A stretch of DNA of 64,000 bases, from assembly GCF_002926065.1 (NCBI RefSeq), contig NZ_PREZ01000002.1, positions 496,001-560,000 on the forward strand, written 5' to 3'. Below the pieces are notes generated by a model that saw only the letters and a program-made list of their open reading frames with translations, ran no database searches and had not been told where the DNA came from. A program made the translations under genes and the position numbers. Shown here piece after piece: positions 55,078 to 62,977 of the stretch (positions within the stretch are counted from its first letter, which is position 1; every line of letters starts with the position of its first letter). The DNA comes from Jeotgalibacillus proteolyticus (GTDB lineage Bacteria > Bacillota > Bacilli > Bacillales > Jeotgalibacillaceae).

Positions 55078-56066
55078 TGACGGAACTCTGAAGTCCGGGT
55101 TAATGAGTCGTCTTCTGCAACCCATTGGGTTCGGCTGACAGAGGTTGTTTCTGTATGCTCAAAGATCGCCTGCACTGCTTTAAGCTGCATATTCTTCAGT
55201 GGTGAAGTAGTTGTTCTTTGCTGATTAAACCACACCTGAAAATTTCTTTTGTCAATCAGCTGCAATCCATTAGGGACATCCTTAAAATCGAGGTAGCCAT
55301 TTCTTGATAAAATCACTTTCTTAATTGGAAAGCTGACTCCATTCTGTTTAAACAGCTGCTTTAAAATAGTTTCGCTTCGGTCAAGTGAGATCGATGGATT
55401 TAAAAGCCGCTTTTCCTGTTGACCAGCTTTTACCGTCCAAAAGCGGTCTGACGATCCGATATAGGCCGCATGATCAGCTTCCTCAAGAATTTTAATGCAG
55501 TAAAGGCTGGATGGTGTAAAAATGAGCACATCCAGCTCAATCGGTGCTTTTTTGATCAATAAAACCGGTTCATACATAATTAGATAGGTATCTGGAAATC
55601 GCTGCAGAAAAAATCGCAGCGGCTCCTCTCTCCTATATTTCATATCCACATAGGAGATTTCAGTTAGTGTAGAGCTTGCCCAGATAAGCTGCAGTCCAAA
55701 AAGCTGATCAAGGTACAAATGCTTCAGATCCTCCAGGGAATCAGGACGGTAATGCACCTTCGGCTCAAAGAGGAGCGGAGAATCCTTAGCATCTACATTC
55801 GACTTTTCCTCTTCCTGATCAACCTGCGTCAATTTTTCATCCCGTGTCCATAACGATTTTATACGCCTGAACAATCCGTTCCTGCCTTCAATTTCGTCTT
55901 TGATCTGCTGAGCTTCTTCTTCATCTATAAAAAGGGCTCCGCCCTCCCATTGCGCCTTTAATTTACTCCACTGCTGTTTTTTCAGACGCACAAACTGCGA
56001 AGGATAGCGAATCATATTTTTCTCATATCTTGAAACATAATCCTGAAGCTTTATTAATTGAGCCAT
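55074..56066 (-). CDS. ytlQ: YtlQ, conserved hypothetical protein
   Basis: A 330-residue soluble protein whose middle part (about 165-260) has ELDVLIFTPSSLYCIKILEE and KKVILSRNGYLDF. That resembles a nuclease-related (NERD-like) fold, but this is weak. Orthologues occur at the same place in Bacillus. Two adjacent ATGs exist (56069 and 56066); GAGGAG is 4 and 7 nt from them, so the second is preferred. It lies 33 bp after thpR and overlaps ytlR by 4 bp. Confidence 0.78.
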   Translation of the reverse strand: MAQLIKLQDYVSRYEKNMIRYPSQFVRLKKQQWSKLKAQWEGGALFIDEEEAQQIKDEIEGRNGLFRRIKSLWTRDEKLTQVDQEEEKSNVDAKDSPLLFEPKVHYRPDSLEDLKHLYLDQLFGLQLIWASSTLTEISYVDMKYRREEPLRFFLQRFPDTYLIMYEPVLLIKKAPIELDVLIFTPSSLYCIKILEEADHAAYIGSSDRFWTVKAGQQEKRLLNPSISLDRSETILKQLFKQNGVSFPIKKVILSRNGYLDFKDVPNGLQLIDKRNFQVWFNQQRTTTSPLKNMQLKAVQAIFEHTETTSVSRTQWVAEDDSLTRTSEFRQ

Positions 56067-56098
56067 CATACCACTCCTCTTATTTTTAGAGGTCTCAT

Positions 56099-56641
56099 CT
56101 AAGACAGTCTAAACTGAGAAACTACTTCGTATTTTGGAGATTCTTTTGGGTGTATTCGGTATAGACAAACCGACGAAATTTTTGTTTTAAATGGTTCAAA
56201 TCCATGCGGAAGCTTAAATGCTCCCTCTCCCTGCCAGTTTTTTGCAAGGGTAATATGAGGGCGGAACGGTCTTTTCTCTGTTGTTCCGCCTGCTTTTTTG
56301 ACTGCCTGCTGAACGTGATTGTATATTTCCTGAAGTCCTTCAGTCGTTTCAGGTCCGATCCACAGGATACGTGGAGAATCACTTTTCCCGAATGTGTCAG
56401 CCCGTTCGATCGTAATTTCCTCCCTTTTAAGGGGTGTAAGCACTTCCTTTAAATAGTTTTTATAAAGCCCCAGATCTGTATCATTAACAGCACCTAAGAA
56501 AGCAAGGGTCAGGTGAACATCCATTTTATGTGTCCATTGTTTGAATACAAGCTTGTCTTTCCATTCAGTTTTAATGGCGTCAATTTTCTCTTTATCTGCC
56601 GGTGAAAATTCAATAGCAATGAAATAATGAGAGCTGGTCAT
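56099..56641 (-). CDS. thpR: RNA 2',3'-cyclic phosphodiesterase ThpR (YtlP)
   Basis: A 180-residue 2H phosphoesterase. Its two catalytic motifs are HLTLAFLG (His43) and HITLAKNW (His129). It opens 2',3'-cyclic phosphates to 2'-phosphates and was formerly called 2'-5' RNA ligase. GGAGGTG lies 8 nt before the ATG at 56641. It is first gene of the thpR-ytlQ-ytlR operon, divergent from the cysteine synthase gene. Confidence 0.92.
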   Translation of the reverse strand: MTSSHYFIAIEFSPADKEKIDAIKTEWKDKLVFKQWTHKMDVHLTLAFLGAVNDTDLGLYKNYLKEVLTPLKREEITIERADTFGKSDSPRILWIGPETTEGLQEIYNHVQQAVKKAGGTTEKRPFRPHITLAKNWQGEGAFKLPHGFEPFKTKISSVCLYRIHPKESPKYEVVSQFRLS

Positions 56642-56791
56642 TTGTGACACCTCCGTTATCATTTTCCTTTCTAGTATTATACCCTTCCTGCAGGTTTTGA
56701 ACTATCTTTTCCTTTAAGCAGTGTTGATTGATTGAAAAGTTTCTTAACGGTAGAATAAAGGATAGGAAATCGGTTTGAAAGGATGAAAGAC

Positions 56792-57724
56792 ATGAAGGTA
56801 GTTCAGAACATGGCAGAATTAATCGGAGATACTCCTATTGTAAAATTAAATCGACTTCAACCTGAAAACGGAGCAGCCGTTTACGCCAAGCTGGAATATT
56901 ATAACCCAAGCAAAAGCGTTAAGGACCGTGCAGCTTATAATATGATGGTAGAAGCAGAAAAAGCAGGCCTTTTAAAAGAAGGCTCCACGATCATTGAGCC
57001 AACAAGCGGCAATACCGGAATCGGCATTGCGATGAATGCGGCTGCACGAGGATACCGTTCGATTCTTGTGATGCCTGATACAATGACATCCGAGCGAATT
57101 AACTTATTAAAAGCATACGGTGCTGAGGTTGTTCTCACACCAGGCGACGACAAAATGCCAGGAGCCATCGAAAAAGCGAAGCAGCTGGCAGAACAAATAC
57201 CAAACAGCTTCCTTCCTATGCAATTTGAGAACGAGGCAAATCCTGACGCACACCGCACATCTACAGCACTTGAAATTATAGAAGCGGTTAAGCAGCTGGA
57301 CAAGCCTCTTGGCGCATTTGTGGCAACTGCTGGTACGGGCGGAACCATCACTGGTACGGGCGAAGTGTTAAAGGAGCATTTTCCTGATCTTCAGGTGCAC
57401 GTCGTTGAGCCCGCAGGATCCCCTGTATTATCCGGAGGAAAGCCGGGCAAGCATAAACTCGTAGGTACAAGCCCTGGATTTATCCCTTCCATTTTAAATC
57501 AGTCTGTTTATGATAAGATTCACAAAATTGAGGATGAGGATGCGTATGATATCACAAGAAGGCTTGCGCGTGAGGAAGGTATTTTAGTCGGCCCGTCGTC
57601 TGGTGCCGCGTGTTACGCTGCACTTGAGACCGCTAAAACACTTCCTAAGGACTCGATTGTTATATTTATTGCCTGTGATACTGGAGAGCGTTACTTATCA
57701 AGTGACCTCTTCCGATTCGAATAA
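56792..57724 (+). CDS. Cysteine synthase family enzyme (CysK/YtkP type)
   Basis: A 310-residue PLP enzyme of the O-acetylserine sulfhydrylase family. The PLP lysine is Lys44 in NPSKSVKDRAA, the substrate loop is TSGNTGIG, and the phosphate cup is GTGGTITGTG. B. subtilis has a homologue (ytkP) at this site in addition to cysK. Cystathionine beta-synthase or another O-acetylserine sulfhydrylase-like activity is possible. The start at 56792 is 9 nt from AAAGG; an ATG 9 bp upstream is too close to the site. Confidence 0.9.
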   Translation: MKVVQNMAELIGDTPIVKLNRLQPENGAAVYAKLEYYNPSKSVKDRAAYNMMVEAEKAGLLKEGSTIIEPTSGNTGIGIAMNAAARGYRSILVMPDTMTSERINLLKAYGAEVVLTPGDDKMPGAIEKAKQLAEQIPNSFLPMQFENEANPDAHRTSTALEIIEAVKQLDKPLGAFVATAGTGGTITGTGEVLKEHFPDLQVHVVEPAGSPVLSGGKPGKHKLVGTSPGFIPSILNQSVYDKIHKIEDEDAYDITRRLAREEGILVGPSSGAACYAALETAKTLPKDSIVIFIACDTGERYLSSDLFRFE

Positions 57725-57733
57725 TTGAAACGA

Positions 57734-57779
57734 AAAACCTGTTCAAGTCAGCCAAAAGGCTATTGAACAGGTTTTTTTA
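57734..57779. terminator. Bidirectional terminator
   Basis: The outer stem AAAAACCTGTTCA/TGAACAGGTTTTT with an inner AGCC/GGCT pair lies between convergent genes. The last bases overlap the stop of the downstream kinase-like gene. Confidence 0.85.
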
Positions 57780-58568
57780 AATCCATTCCTCCCAGTGAAC
57801 TTGGATAAAGTGGATGTCTTTCTTATAATGGTCCAGATGCCCCTCATCAACCATTTTTAGAAAAGAAGGATCTCCCTCCTGCGCTTTTCTTTGAATGGTT
57901 TGACACAAGCCTTCAAGCCGGAGAATAACTGTATTAATTATGTTTTCCGGACAGCTGACGCCATAAGCATGAAAATAGAGCGCGATACGATCCTTTCTGT
58001 CTGCTGTGTGTACTGAAGAATCGTACCGGCATTTTTCTCCTGATTCCAGCAAATAAAACCGGCTCAAAGGAATGCACGTATATAGAGTATACGCAATATC
58101 CCATATCTTTGGCCCCGGTGCTGCCATATCAAAATCAATCACGCCGACAGGCATCCCTCCTGAGAAAATAATATTGTAGACAGCAAAGTCATTATGGCAA
58201 ATGATTTCTCTTTTTTCAGGTGTCCCGTCTGTGCTAAGCCACTTCTCATCAAATTCAAAATCCTCCACAGCATCATGGTAGGCCCGCTGCATCTTTGCAA
58301 CTCTAATTAAAGCCTCATTGGACCACATCTCATTTTTTAAAGGATAATTCCCAGCCTCTCCTTCAATATAAGTAAGAATTTCTCTTCCCTTTTCATCAAT
58401 CCCTAAAAATCTCGGAGAATAAGGGTACGATTTATTTTCAAGATGCTTTAGCAGAGCATGGATTCTTTCGCTGCCTTCAGTCATTTCTCGTCTGACTGTA
58501 CCACCGGCTAAATAAACAGCAGATATATTCCCGCCTGTCAGTTTTTTTTCATTTTTGTTTTCTGTCAT
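57777..58568 (-). CDS. Aminoglycoside phosphotransferase-family kinase
   Basis: A 263-residue kinase-like protein. The catalytic loop is IICHNDFAVYNIIFSGG (Asp in HND) and the metal motif is GVIDFDMAAPGPKIWDIAYTLY. The start at 58568 is preferred among three close ATGs, with GGATGGTGA upstream. The substrate is unknown; small-molecule phosphorylation (for example of a choline-like or antibiotic substrate) is possible. It is paralogous in fold to ytmP but only distantly related. It is not part of the core order recognised here. Confidence 0.82.
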   Translation of the reverse strand: MTENKNEKKLTGGNISAVYLAGGTVRREMTEGSERIHALLKHLENKSYPYSPRFLGIDEKGREILTYIEGEAGNYPLKNEMWSNEALIRVAKMQRAYHDAVEDFEFDEKWLSTDGTPEKREIICHNDFAVYNIIFSGGMPVGVIDFDMAAPGPKIWDIAYTLYTCIPLSRFYLLESGEKCRYDSSVHTADRKDRIALYFHAYGVSCPENIINTVILRLEGLCQTIQRKAQEGDPSFLKMVDEGHLDHYKKDIHFIQVHWEEWI

Positions 58569-58688
58569 ATTCACCATCCTTTCAAGCACTATTTTATAGA
58601 ATCTTTAAAGGGATATATTTACTTTTGAAGAATAATTAATTTATGCAAACCTTTTTAAGAATTGATTCCTACTGGAAGGAATGTGAGT

Positions 58689-59072
58689 ATGAGCAATGCA
58701 GAAATCGTTACACTGGTGTTGATCGTTGCTGCTTTTTTAGGCTTGGACGCTCTTATGAGATTAAAAAAGAAGCAGAGTATATTTAAAAGCTTTCATATTG
58801 GTGGCACTTATATTAAAGATTCAGGGAAGTTTTTTTCAATTGCACAGTTTTCTCTTTTTATCGCTTTTGTTGCAGGTTTATTTTACGTTGCTGATAACGG
58901 GCTTTCTCCCAGTCATTTATCTTTGGTTACGTTTACGTATCTTTTCTTTATCTCTTGCGTTGACAGCGTGGAACAATGGATATATAAAAAAGAGGAAAAG
59001 GAATATCAGCATATGTGGCTGGCAGCTTCTTTTAGTGTTGTTTTTTTTCTGTTTATTTTAGCAAGGGTATAA
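58689..59072 (+). CDS. DUF4181-like membrane protein
   Basis: A 127-residue protein with four hydrophobic segments (about 3-20, 47-65, 73-92 and 105-125). The motif VEQWIYKKEEKEYQHMW precedes the last helix, as in DUF4181. Function is unknown. The start at 58689 has GGAAGG 9 nt upstream. It has the same topology and motif as the product of 20258-20665, so the two are probably paralogues. Confidence 0.68.
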   Translation: MSNAEIVTLVLIVAAFLGLDALMRLKKKQSIFKSFHIGGTYIKDSGKFFSIAQFSLFIAFVAGLFYVADNGLSPSHLSLVTFTYLFFISCVDSVEQWIYKKEEKEYQHMWLAASFSVVFFLFILARV

Positions 59073-59081
59073 CAACAATGT

Positions 59082-59127
59082 AAAAAAAGGGTGTGATCTG
59101 CCAGAGTAACTGCAAATCACACCCTTC
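59082..59127. terminator. Terminator between the DUF4181 gene and dat
   Basis: The stem AAGGGTGTGAT/ATCACACCCTT lies between convergent genes. Confidence 0.8.
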
Positions 59128-59138
59128 ACTTTACTGCA

Positions 59139-60005
59139 TCACACTTCCGATCTTACAAGCTCACCGCATTGCTCCTGAATGGAAGCCTTAAATGTTTCCT
59201 GCAGCTTTTTAGACCATTCTCCAGGCTTGCTGCTGCCCACTGCTTTAGCTCCCACTTTAATAACCGGCATAATTTCAGCTGTTGTACTCGCAACAAAAAC
59301 CTCATCTGCCTCATAAAGCTCATCAAGCGTAAAGGATTCCTCTTTAACCTCTAAACCGATACCGGGACAAAGACGAAGAATTTCACGGCGTGTAATTCCG
59401 TTAAGAATCAGGTTTGTAGCCGGATGAGTGTACAACGTATTATTTTTAATGATAAAAACATTAGAGGAAGAGCCTTCTGTTACAGTTCCATCACGATGCA
59501 GAATCGCTTCAAAGCTTCCTTGTGAGAACGCCTCCTGCTTAGCAAGAAGATTCCCTAATAAGTTCAAGCTTTTAATATCACAGCGCAGCCAGCGGACATC
59601 ATCTGCTACAATCGCTGTAACTCCTTCATTCATTTGGGCTTCAGGACGCGCCACCTCTTTTGTATAAGCGGTAAACACTGCTTTCCCGTCTAATGGGAAC
59701 TGGTGCTGCCTTGGGGATACCCCTCTTGTGACCTGTAAATAAATAATGCCTGTATCCAATTTATTTTTTTCGACAAGCTTATATAGGTTTTCAGTAAGCT
59801 CATCCTCTGTGAAAGGAAGTGTAAGCTGGATTTTTTCAGCTGACTCAAACAGGCGGGTGATATGCTCTTTTCCTGTAAACATCTTTCCACTGTAAATTCG
59901 AATCACTTCATAAACACCGTCTCCAAATTGGTAGCCTCGGTCTTCAATATTAACGCTGGACTGTTCACGATCGATAAACTGATCATTTAAAAGAATTGTA
60001 TTCAT
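59139..60005 (-). CDS. dat: D-amino acid aminotransferase
   Basis: It makes D-glutamate from D-alanine and 2-oxoglutarate, a cell-wall precursor step. The 288-residue class IV PLP aminotransferase has Lys145 in RCDIKSLNLL, the same number as the PLP lysine of the Bacillus sp. YM-1 enzyme. YQFGDGVYEV (25-34) and the cofactor loop TEGSSSNVF are also present. The start at 60005 has AAAGGAG 7 nt upstream. It follows pepV by about 30 bp in the conserved pepV-dat operon. Confidence 0.95.
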   Translation of the reverse strand: MNTILLNDQFIDREQSSVNIEDRGYQFGDGVYEVIRIYSGKMFTGKEHITRLFESAEKIQLTLPFTEDELTENLYKLVEKNKLDTGIIYLQVTRGVSPRQHQFPLDGKAVFTAYTKEVARPEAQMNEGVTAIVADDVRWLRCDIKSLNLLGNLLAKQEAFSQGSFEAILHRDGTVTEGSSSNVFIIKNNTLYTHPATNLILNGITRREILRLCPGIGLEVKEESFTLDELYEADEVFVASTTAEIMPVIKVGAKAVGSSKPGEWSKKLQETFKASIQEQCGELVRSEV

Positions 60006-60035
60006 ATTGATTTCTCCTTTTTGCATTAAAGCAGT

Positions 60036-61451
60036 TTATTTTTTACATGCAAGCTCATAAATGGCCTGGGCATAGATTGCAGTCGCTTTAAAAAGATCAT
60101 CAAGCTCGATATATTCATCCTTTTGGTGCGCTACATCCTCTTTTCCGGGAAATAGAGCGCCAAACGCGACTCCTTTTTCCAGGGAGCGCGCATAGGTCCC
60201 CCCGCCAATTGCTAAAAGCTTTCCTTTGTCTCCAGTCTGGTCCTCATAAACCTTTAGAAGAGTTTGAATAAATGGATCGTCTCCGTCCACATGATGCGGC
60301 TTGGCATCTTTTTTATTCGCTATTTCAATACCTGCTTCCTTCATCCTGGATGCAAGAGCCGTTATCGCATTATCCATATCATATGTGACAGGGTATCTTA
60401 CATTCAACCCTATAAAAGCCTCATCTTGACTGTAGCGGATTTTTCCTGCATTCATCGTGAGGTCGCCGCTGACCTCATCTTTCCCTGCTATCCCAAGCGT
60501 ATTTCCTCTTGAATCCTTATGTAGATTAGCTGCAGCAAATTCGCAAAAAGCCTTTGCTCTTCCGTCTAATTTAAAATTGCTTAAAAAGGACAAAAGATGA
60601 AGACCCGCATTTTTTCCATCATCGGGTTCCATGGCATGAGCAGATTTCCCATGCAGGTCAATGGTTAACTCTCCGCTTTCAATAAAGTACTCACCTGTTA
60701 AGTCAGCAGCCTTTAAATACTCCTCAAACTCCTGAAGCAGATAAGTTTGGTCCCTATATGGTGTAAGAACCGCTCTGGCAAAATCAGGGACCATATTGTA
60801 GCGTTCTCCGGATCTGAATGAATGAAGCTCAAGGCTTGACCGTTCCTCAGACTGTTTGGCTGAATGAAAGATTAAATCGAAATCCATAAGTCCTTTTTCT
60901 GCATTAATAACGGGAAAATCAGCATCCGGTGCAAAGCCGATGGACGGCATCTCTTCCTGTTCAAAATAATGGCTGACGCATCGCCAGTTGCTTTCTTCAT
61001 CCGTGCCAATAATCATCCGCACTCTTTTTGTAAAAGGAATGCCTAGATTCTTTACAATTTTTAATGAGTAATATGCGGCTATCGTTGGACCTTTGTCGTC
61101 AATAGCGCCTCTTGCATACAAGCGGTTGTTTTCCACTTTTCCTTCGAACGGCGGATACGTCCAGCCCTCGCCTGCAGGAACAACATCTACATGGCAAAGG
61201 ATGCCTAGAAGATCTTCCCCTTCTCCAGCTTCAATATGACCTGCTAGATTTTCCACATTCTTAACTGTAAAGCCATCCCCACTGCCTTTTTCAAGCATCC
61301 AATCAAGCGCCTCTTTTATATGGGGACCAAGCGGGGCTTCACTAGTCGCCTCAGCTTCATCTAAAACACTTGGAATCTGCACAAGATCCTGCAGATCCTT
61401 TACTAATTCTTCTTTATATTTTTCCACTTCTTTTGTCCATTGAATGGGCAT
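60036..61451 (-). CDS. pepV: PepV dipeptidase, M20 family (YtjP)
   Basis: A 471-residue di-zinc dipeptidase. Motifs are LLGILCHVDVVPAGEGW (His and Asp), RGAIDDKGPTIA (bridging Asp), GTDEESNWRC (Glu pair), FAPDADFPVI and LAIGGGTYARSL. It cleaves dipeptides in the cytosol and in some species D-Ala-containing peptides, which fits its operon with dat. A ribosome site GGGGTGAAG lies before the ATG. Confidence 0.94.
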   Translation of the reverse strand: MPIQWTKEVEKYKEELVKDLQDLVQIPSVLDEAEATSEAPLGPHIKEALDWMLEKGSGDGFTVKNVENLAGHIEAGEGEDLLGILCHVDVVPAGEGWTYPPFEGKVENNRLYARGAIDDKGPTIAAYYSLKIVKNLGIPFTKRVRMIIGTDEESNWRCVSHYFEQEEMPSIGFAPDADFPVINAEKGLMDFDLIFHSAKQSEERSSLELHSFRSGERYNMVPDFARAVLTPYRDQTYLLQEFEEYLKAADLTGEYFIESGELTIDLHGKSAHAMEPDDGKNAGLHLLSFLSNFKLDGRAKAFCEFAAANLHKDSRGNTLGIAGKDEVSGDLTMNAGKIRYSQDEAFIGLNVRYPVTYDMDNAITALASRMKEAGIEIANKKDAKPHHVDGDDPFIQTLLKVYEDQTGDKGKLLAIGGGTYARSLEKGVAFGALFPGKEDVAHQKDEYIELDDLFKATAIYAQAIYELACKK

Positions 61452-61563
61452 TAAAACTTCACCCCTTTTACGTAATGTCTCTCATTATAAGGCATATTCC
61501 GTCTACAAGCACGTACAGATTAATTAAAACCGTAAATTATCTGACACTTCCCGGGCTCAAAAA

Positions 61564-61719
61564 ATGAAGGAGAGGATTGTTAAAAGAAGGGAATTTAAAT
61601 CATCCCCACACAGCAAGCTAAACACGGGGTTTAAAGTAGGGGCTGTACATGAGATTACTCCTTTCTTTTATACAGAAAAAACAGGAGGAAGTTATCATAA
61701 AAACACGAAGATTTATTAA
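61564..61719 (+). CDS. Candidate small ORF upstream of ytzE
   Basis: A 51-codon frame with protein-like composition (middle part FKVGAVHEITPFFYTEKTGG) but no convincing ribosome site. It overlaps a second frame, 61649-61750 (33 codons, highly basic, AGGGG 6 nt before its ATG). A third frame, 61844-61891 (GTG start, 15 codons), follows AAGGGG. The 488-bp gap between pepV and ytzE otherwise contains only AT-rich sequence and possible promoters. At most one of the overlapping frames is likely real. No family is recognised. Confidence 0.25.
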   Translation: MKERIVKRREFKSSPHSKLNTGFKVGAVHEITPFFYTEKTGGSYHKNTKIY

Positions 61720-61939
61720 AATTCGAAGAAAAATGTTAACAAATCGTTAAAAATTGCTTTAATACTAGAAATTATAATTAAATAATTGTACAATGAAATT
61801 GTCAGATAATATCCTTGTCGAATATTAACGAAAAGGGGCTGTCGTGAGGCAACCAAAAAAACGTGTCGTTGAGCGATACTCAACAAAGTAGTCTATTGTA
61901 GTCATTGCCCATGGAAAAAAGTTGAGGGAGAGTGGTTTT

Positions 61940-62158
61940 TTGAAACCAACTACGAATCGGATGCTTACACGCATCAAATCTGTGTACATGTTCATTAAGA
62001 AAAATGGAACGGTTACGACAAATGATTTGGTGGATGAATTTGGCATCACACCTCGCACCATTCAAAGAGATTTGAATGTGTTAGCCTATAACGATTTAGT
62101 GAGCAGTCCTAGTCGTGGCAAATGGACGACGACACAGAAAAAAGTCAAAATTTCGTAA
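61940..62158 (+). CDS. ytzE: YtzE, DeoR-type helix-turn-helix protein
   Basis: A 72-residue protein consisting only of the DeoR-type DNA-binding domain, without a sugar-phosphate sensor. KSVYMFIKKNGTVTTNDLVDEF and GITPRTIQRDLNVLAYNDLV form the winged helix. The N-terminus KPTTNRMLTRIKS matches B. subtilis YtzE, so the start is TTG at 61940, 9 nt after GGGAG. Its small size is normal for this protein. The target genes are unknown. Confidence 0.9.
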   Translation: MKPTTNRMLTRIKSVYMFIKKNGTVTTNDLVDEFGITPRTIQRDLNVLAYNDLVSSPSRGKWTTTQKKVKIS

Positions 62159-62173
62159 GAATGTAATAGGAAA

Positions 62174-62212
62174 AGACCCCGCCTCGATTTCCGTGAGACG
62201 GGGTTATTTTTA
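62174..62212. terminator. Terminator between ytzE and rsuA
   Basis: The stem ACCCCG(CC)TC/GA(GA)CGGGGT is followed by TTATTTTTA. It is shared by convergent genes. Confidence 0.82.
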
Positions 62213-62923
62213 TTCGTTATTTTGTAAGGCGCCAAGCTCCTCAGGAGTCAGCTCACGGAATTCTCCAAGCGCTAAAGCCGGATCAAGCTTTAAGGAGCCC
62301 ATTGAAATACGTTTTAAATAGGTTACTTCCTTCCCCACAGCCTGAAACATTCGTTTAACCTGATGAAACTTTCCTTCCATTATGGTCAGCTCAATTTTTG
62401 ACACCTGTCCTGATTCGAGAATAAGCAGCTCGCCAGGCTTTGTTACATAGCCATCGTCCAAAGTAACGCCATGCTTAAAGATTTCACGATCCCTCTCTGT
62501 TACTTCTCCTTCAATCTCAGCAAAATACGTTTTCGGTACATGCTTTTTGGGAGAGAGGAGCTGATGCGCCAGCTGCCCGTCATTCGTAAGCAGCAGCAGT
62601 CCTTCCGTATCCTTGTCGAGACGTCCAACTGGAAATGGTTCGAATACTGCAAAATCAACCGGGAGCAAATCAATAACGGTTTCGTGCTGACGATCCTCAG
62701 TCGCTGAAATAACTCCTTGAGGCTTGTTCATTAAAAGATAAATAAACTCCCTATATTCAACCCGCTCTCCGTTTACGGTAATCTCTTCAGTAAAAGGGTC
62801 AACCTGCGCTTTTCCTTCTTTCACCGCTTCTCCATTTACAATTACAGAACCTGATTTCAACAATTTTTTCATTTCTTTACGGCTTCCATAGCCCATATTC
62901 GACAATAATTTATCTAAACGCAA
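62210..62923 (-). CDS. rsuA: 16S rRNA pseudouridine synthase (RsuA/YtzG family)
   Basis: It converts a uridine in 16S rRNA to pseudouridine. The 237-residue protein has an N-terminal S4 domain (RLDKLLSNMGYGSRKEMKKLL) and the catalytic motif GRLDKDTEGLLLLTNDG (about 105-121, Asp in RLDKD). The core also has KTYFAEIEGEV. The start is TTG at 62923, 8 nt after AAGGAG; the ATG 27 bp upstream lies before that site. It lies downstream of ytgP in the same direction with a terminator between. Confidence 0.92.
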   Translation of the reverse strand: MRLDKLLSNMGYGSRKEMKKLLKSGSVIVNGEAVKEGKAQVDPFTEEITVNGERVEYREFIYLLMNKPQGVISATEDRQHETVIDLLPVDFAVFEPFPVGRLDKDTEGLLLLTNDGQLAHQLLSPKKHVPKTYFAEIEGEVTERDREIFKHGVTLDDGYVTKPGELLILESGQVSKIELTIMEGKFHQVKRMFQAVGKEVTYLKRISMGSLKLDPALALGEFRELTPEELGALQNNE

Positions 62924-62946
62924 AGCTCCTGCTCCTTTCCTGCATA

Positions 62947-62974
62947 ACAAAAGCCGGCTTTTGACCGGCTTTTT
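62947..62974 (-). terminator. ytgP terminator
   Basis: AAAGCCGG/CCGGCTTTTT stem just after the ytgP stop on the minus strand. Confidence 0.82.
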
Positions 62975-62977
62975 GCT

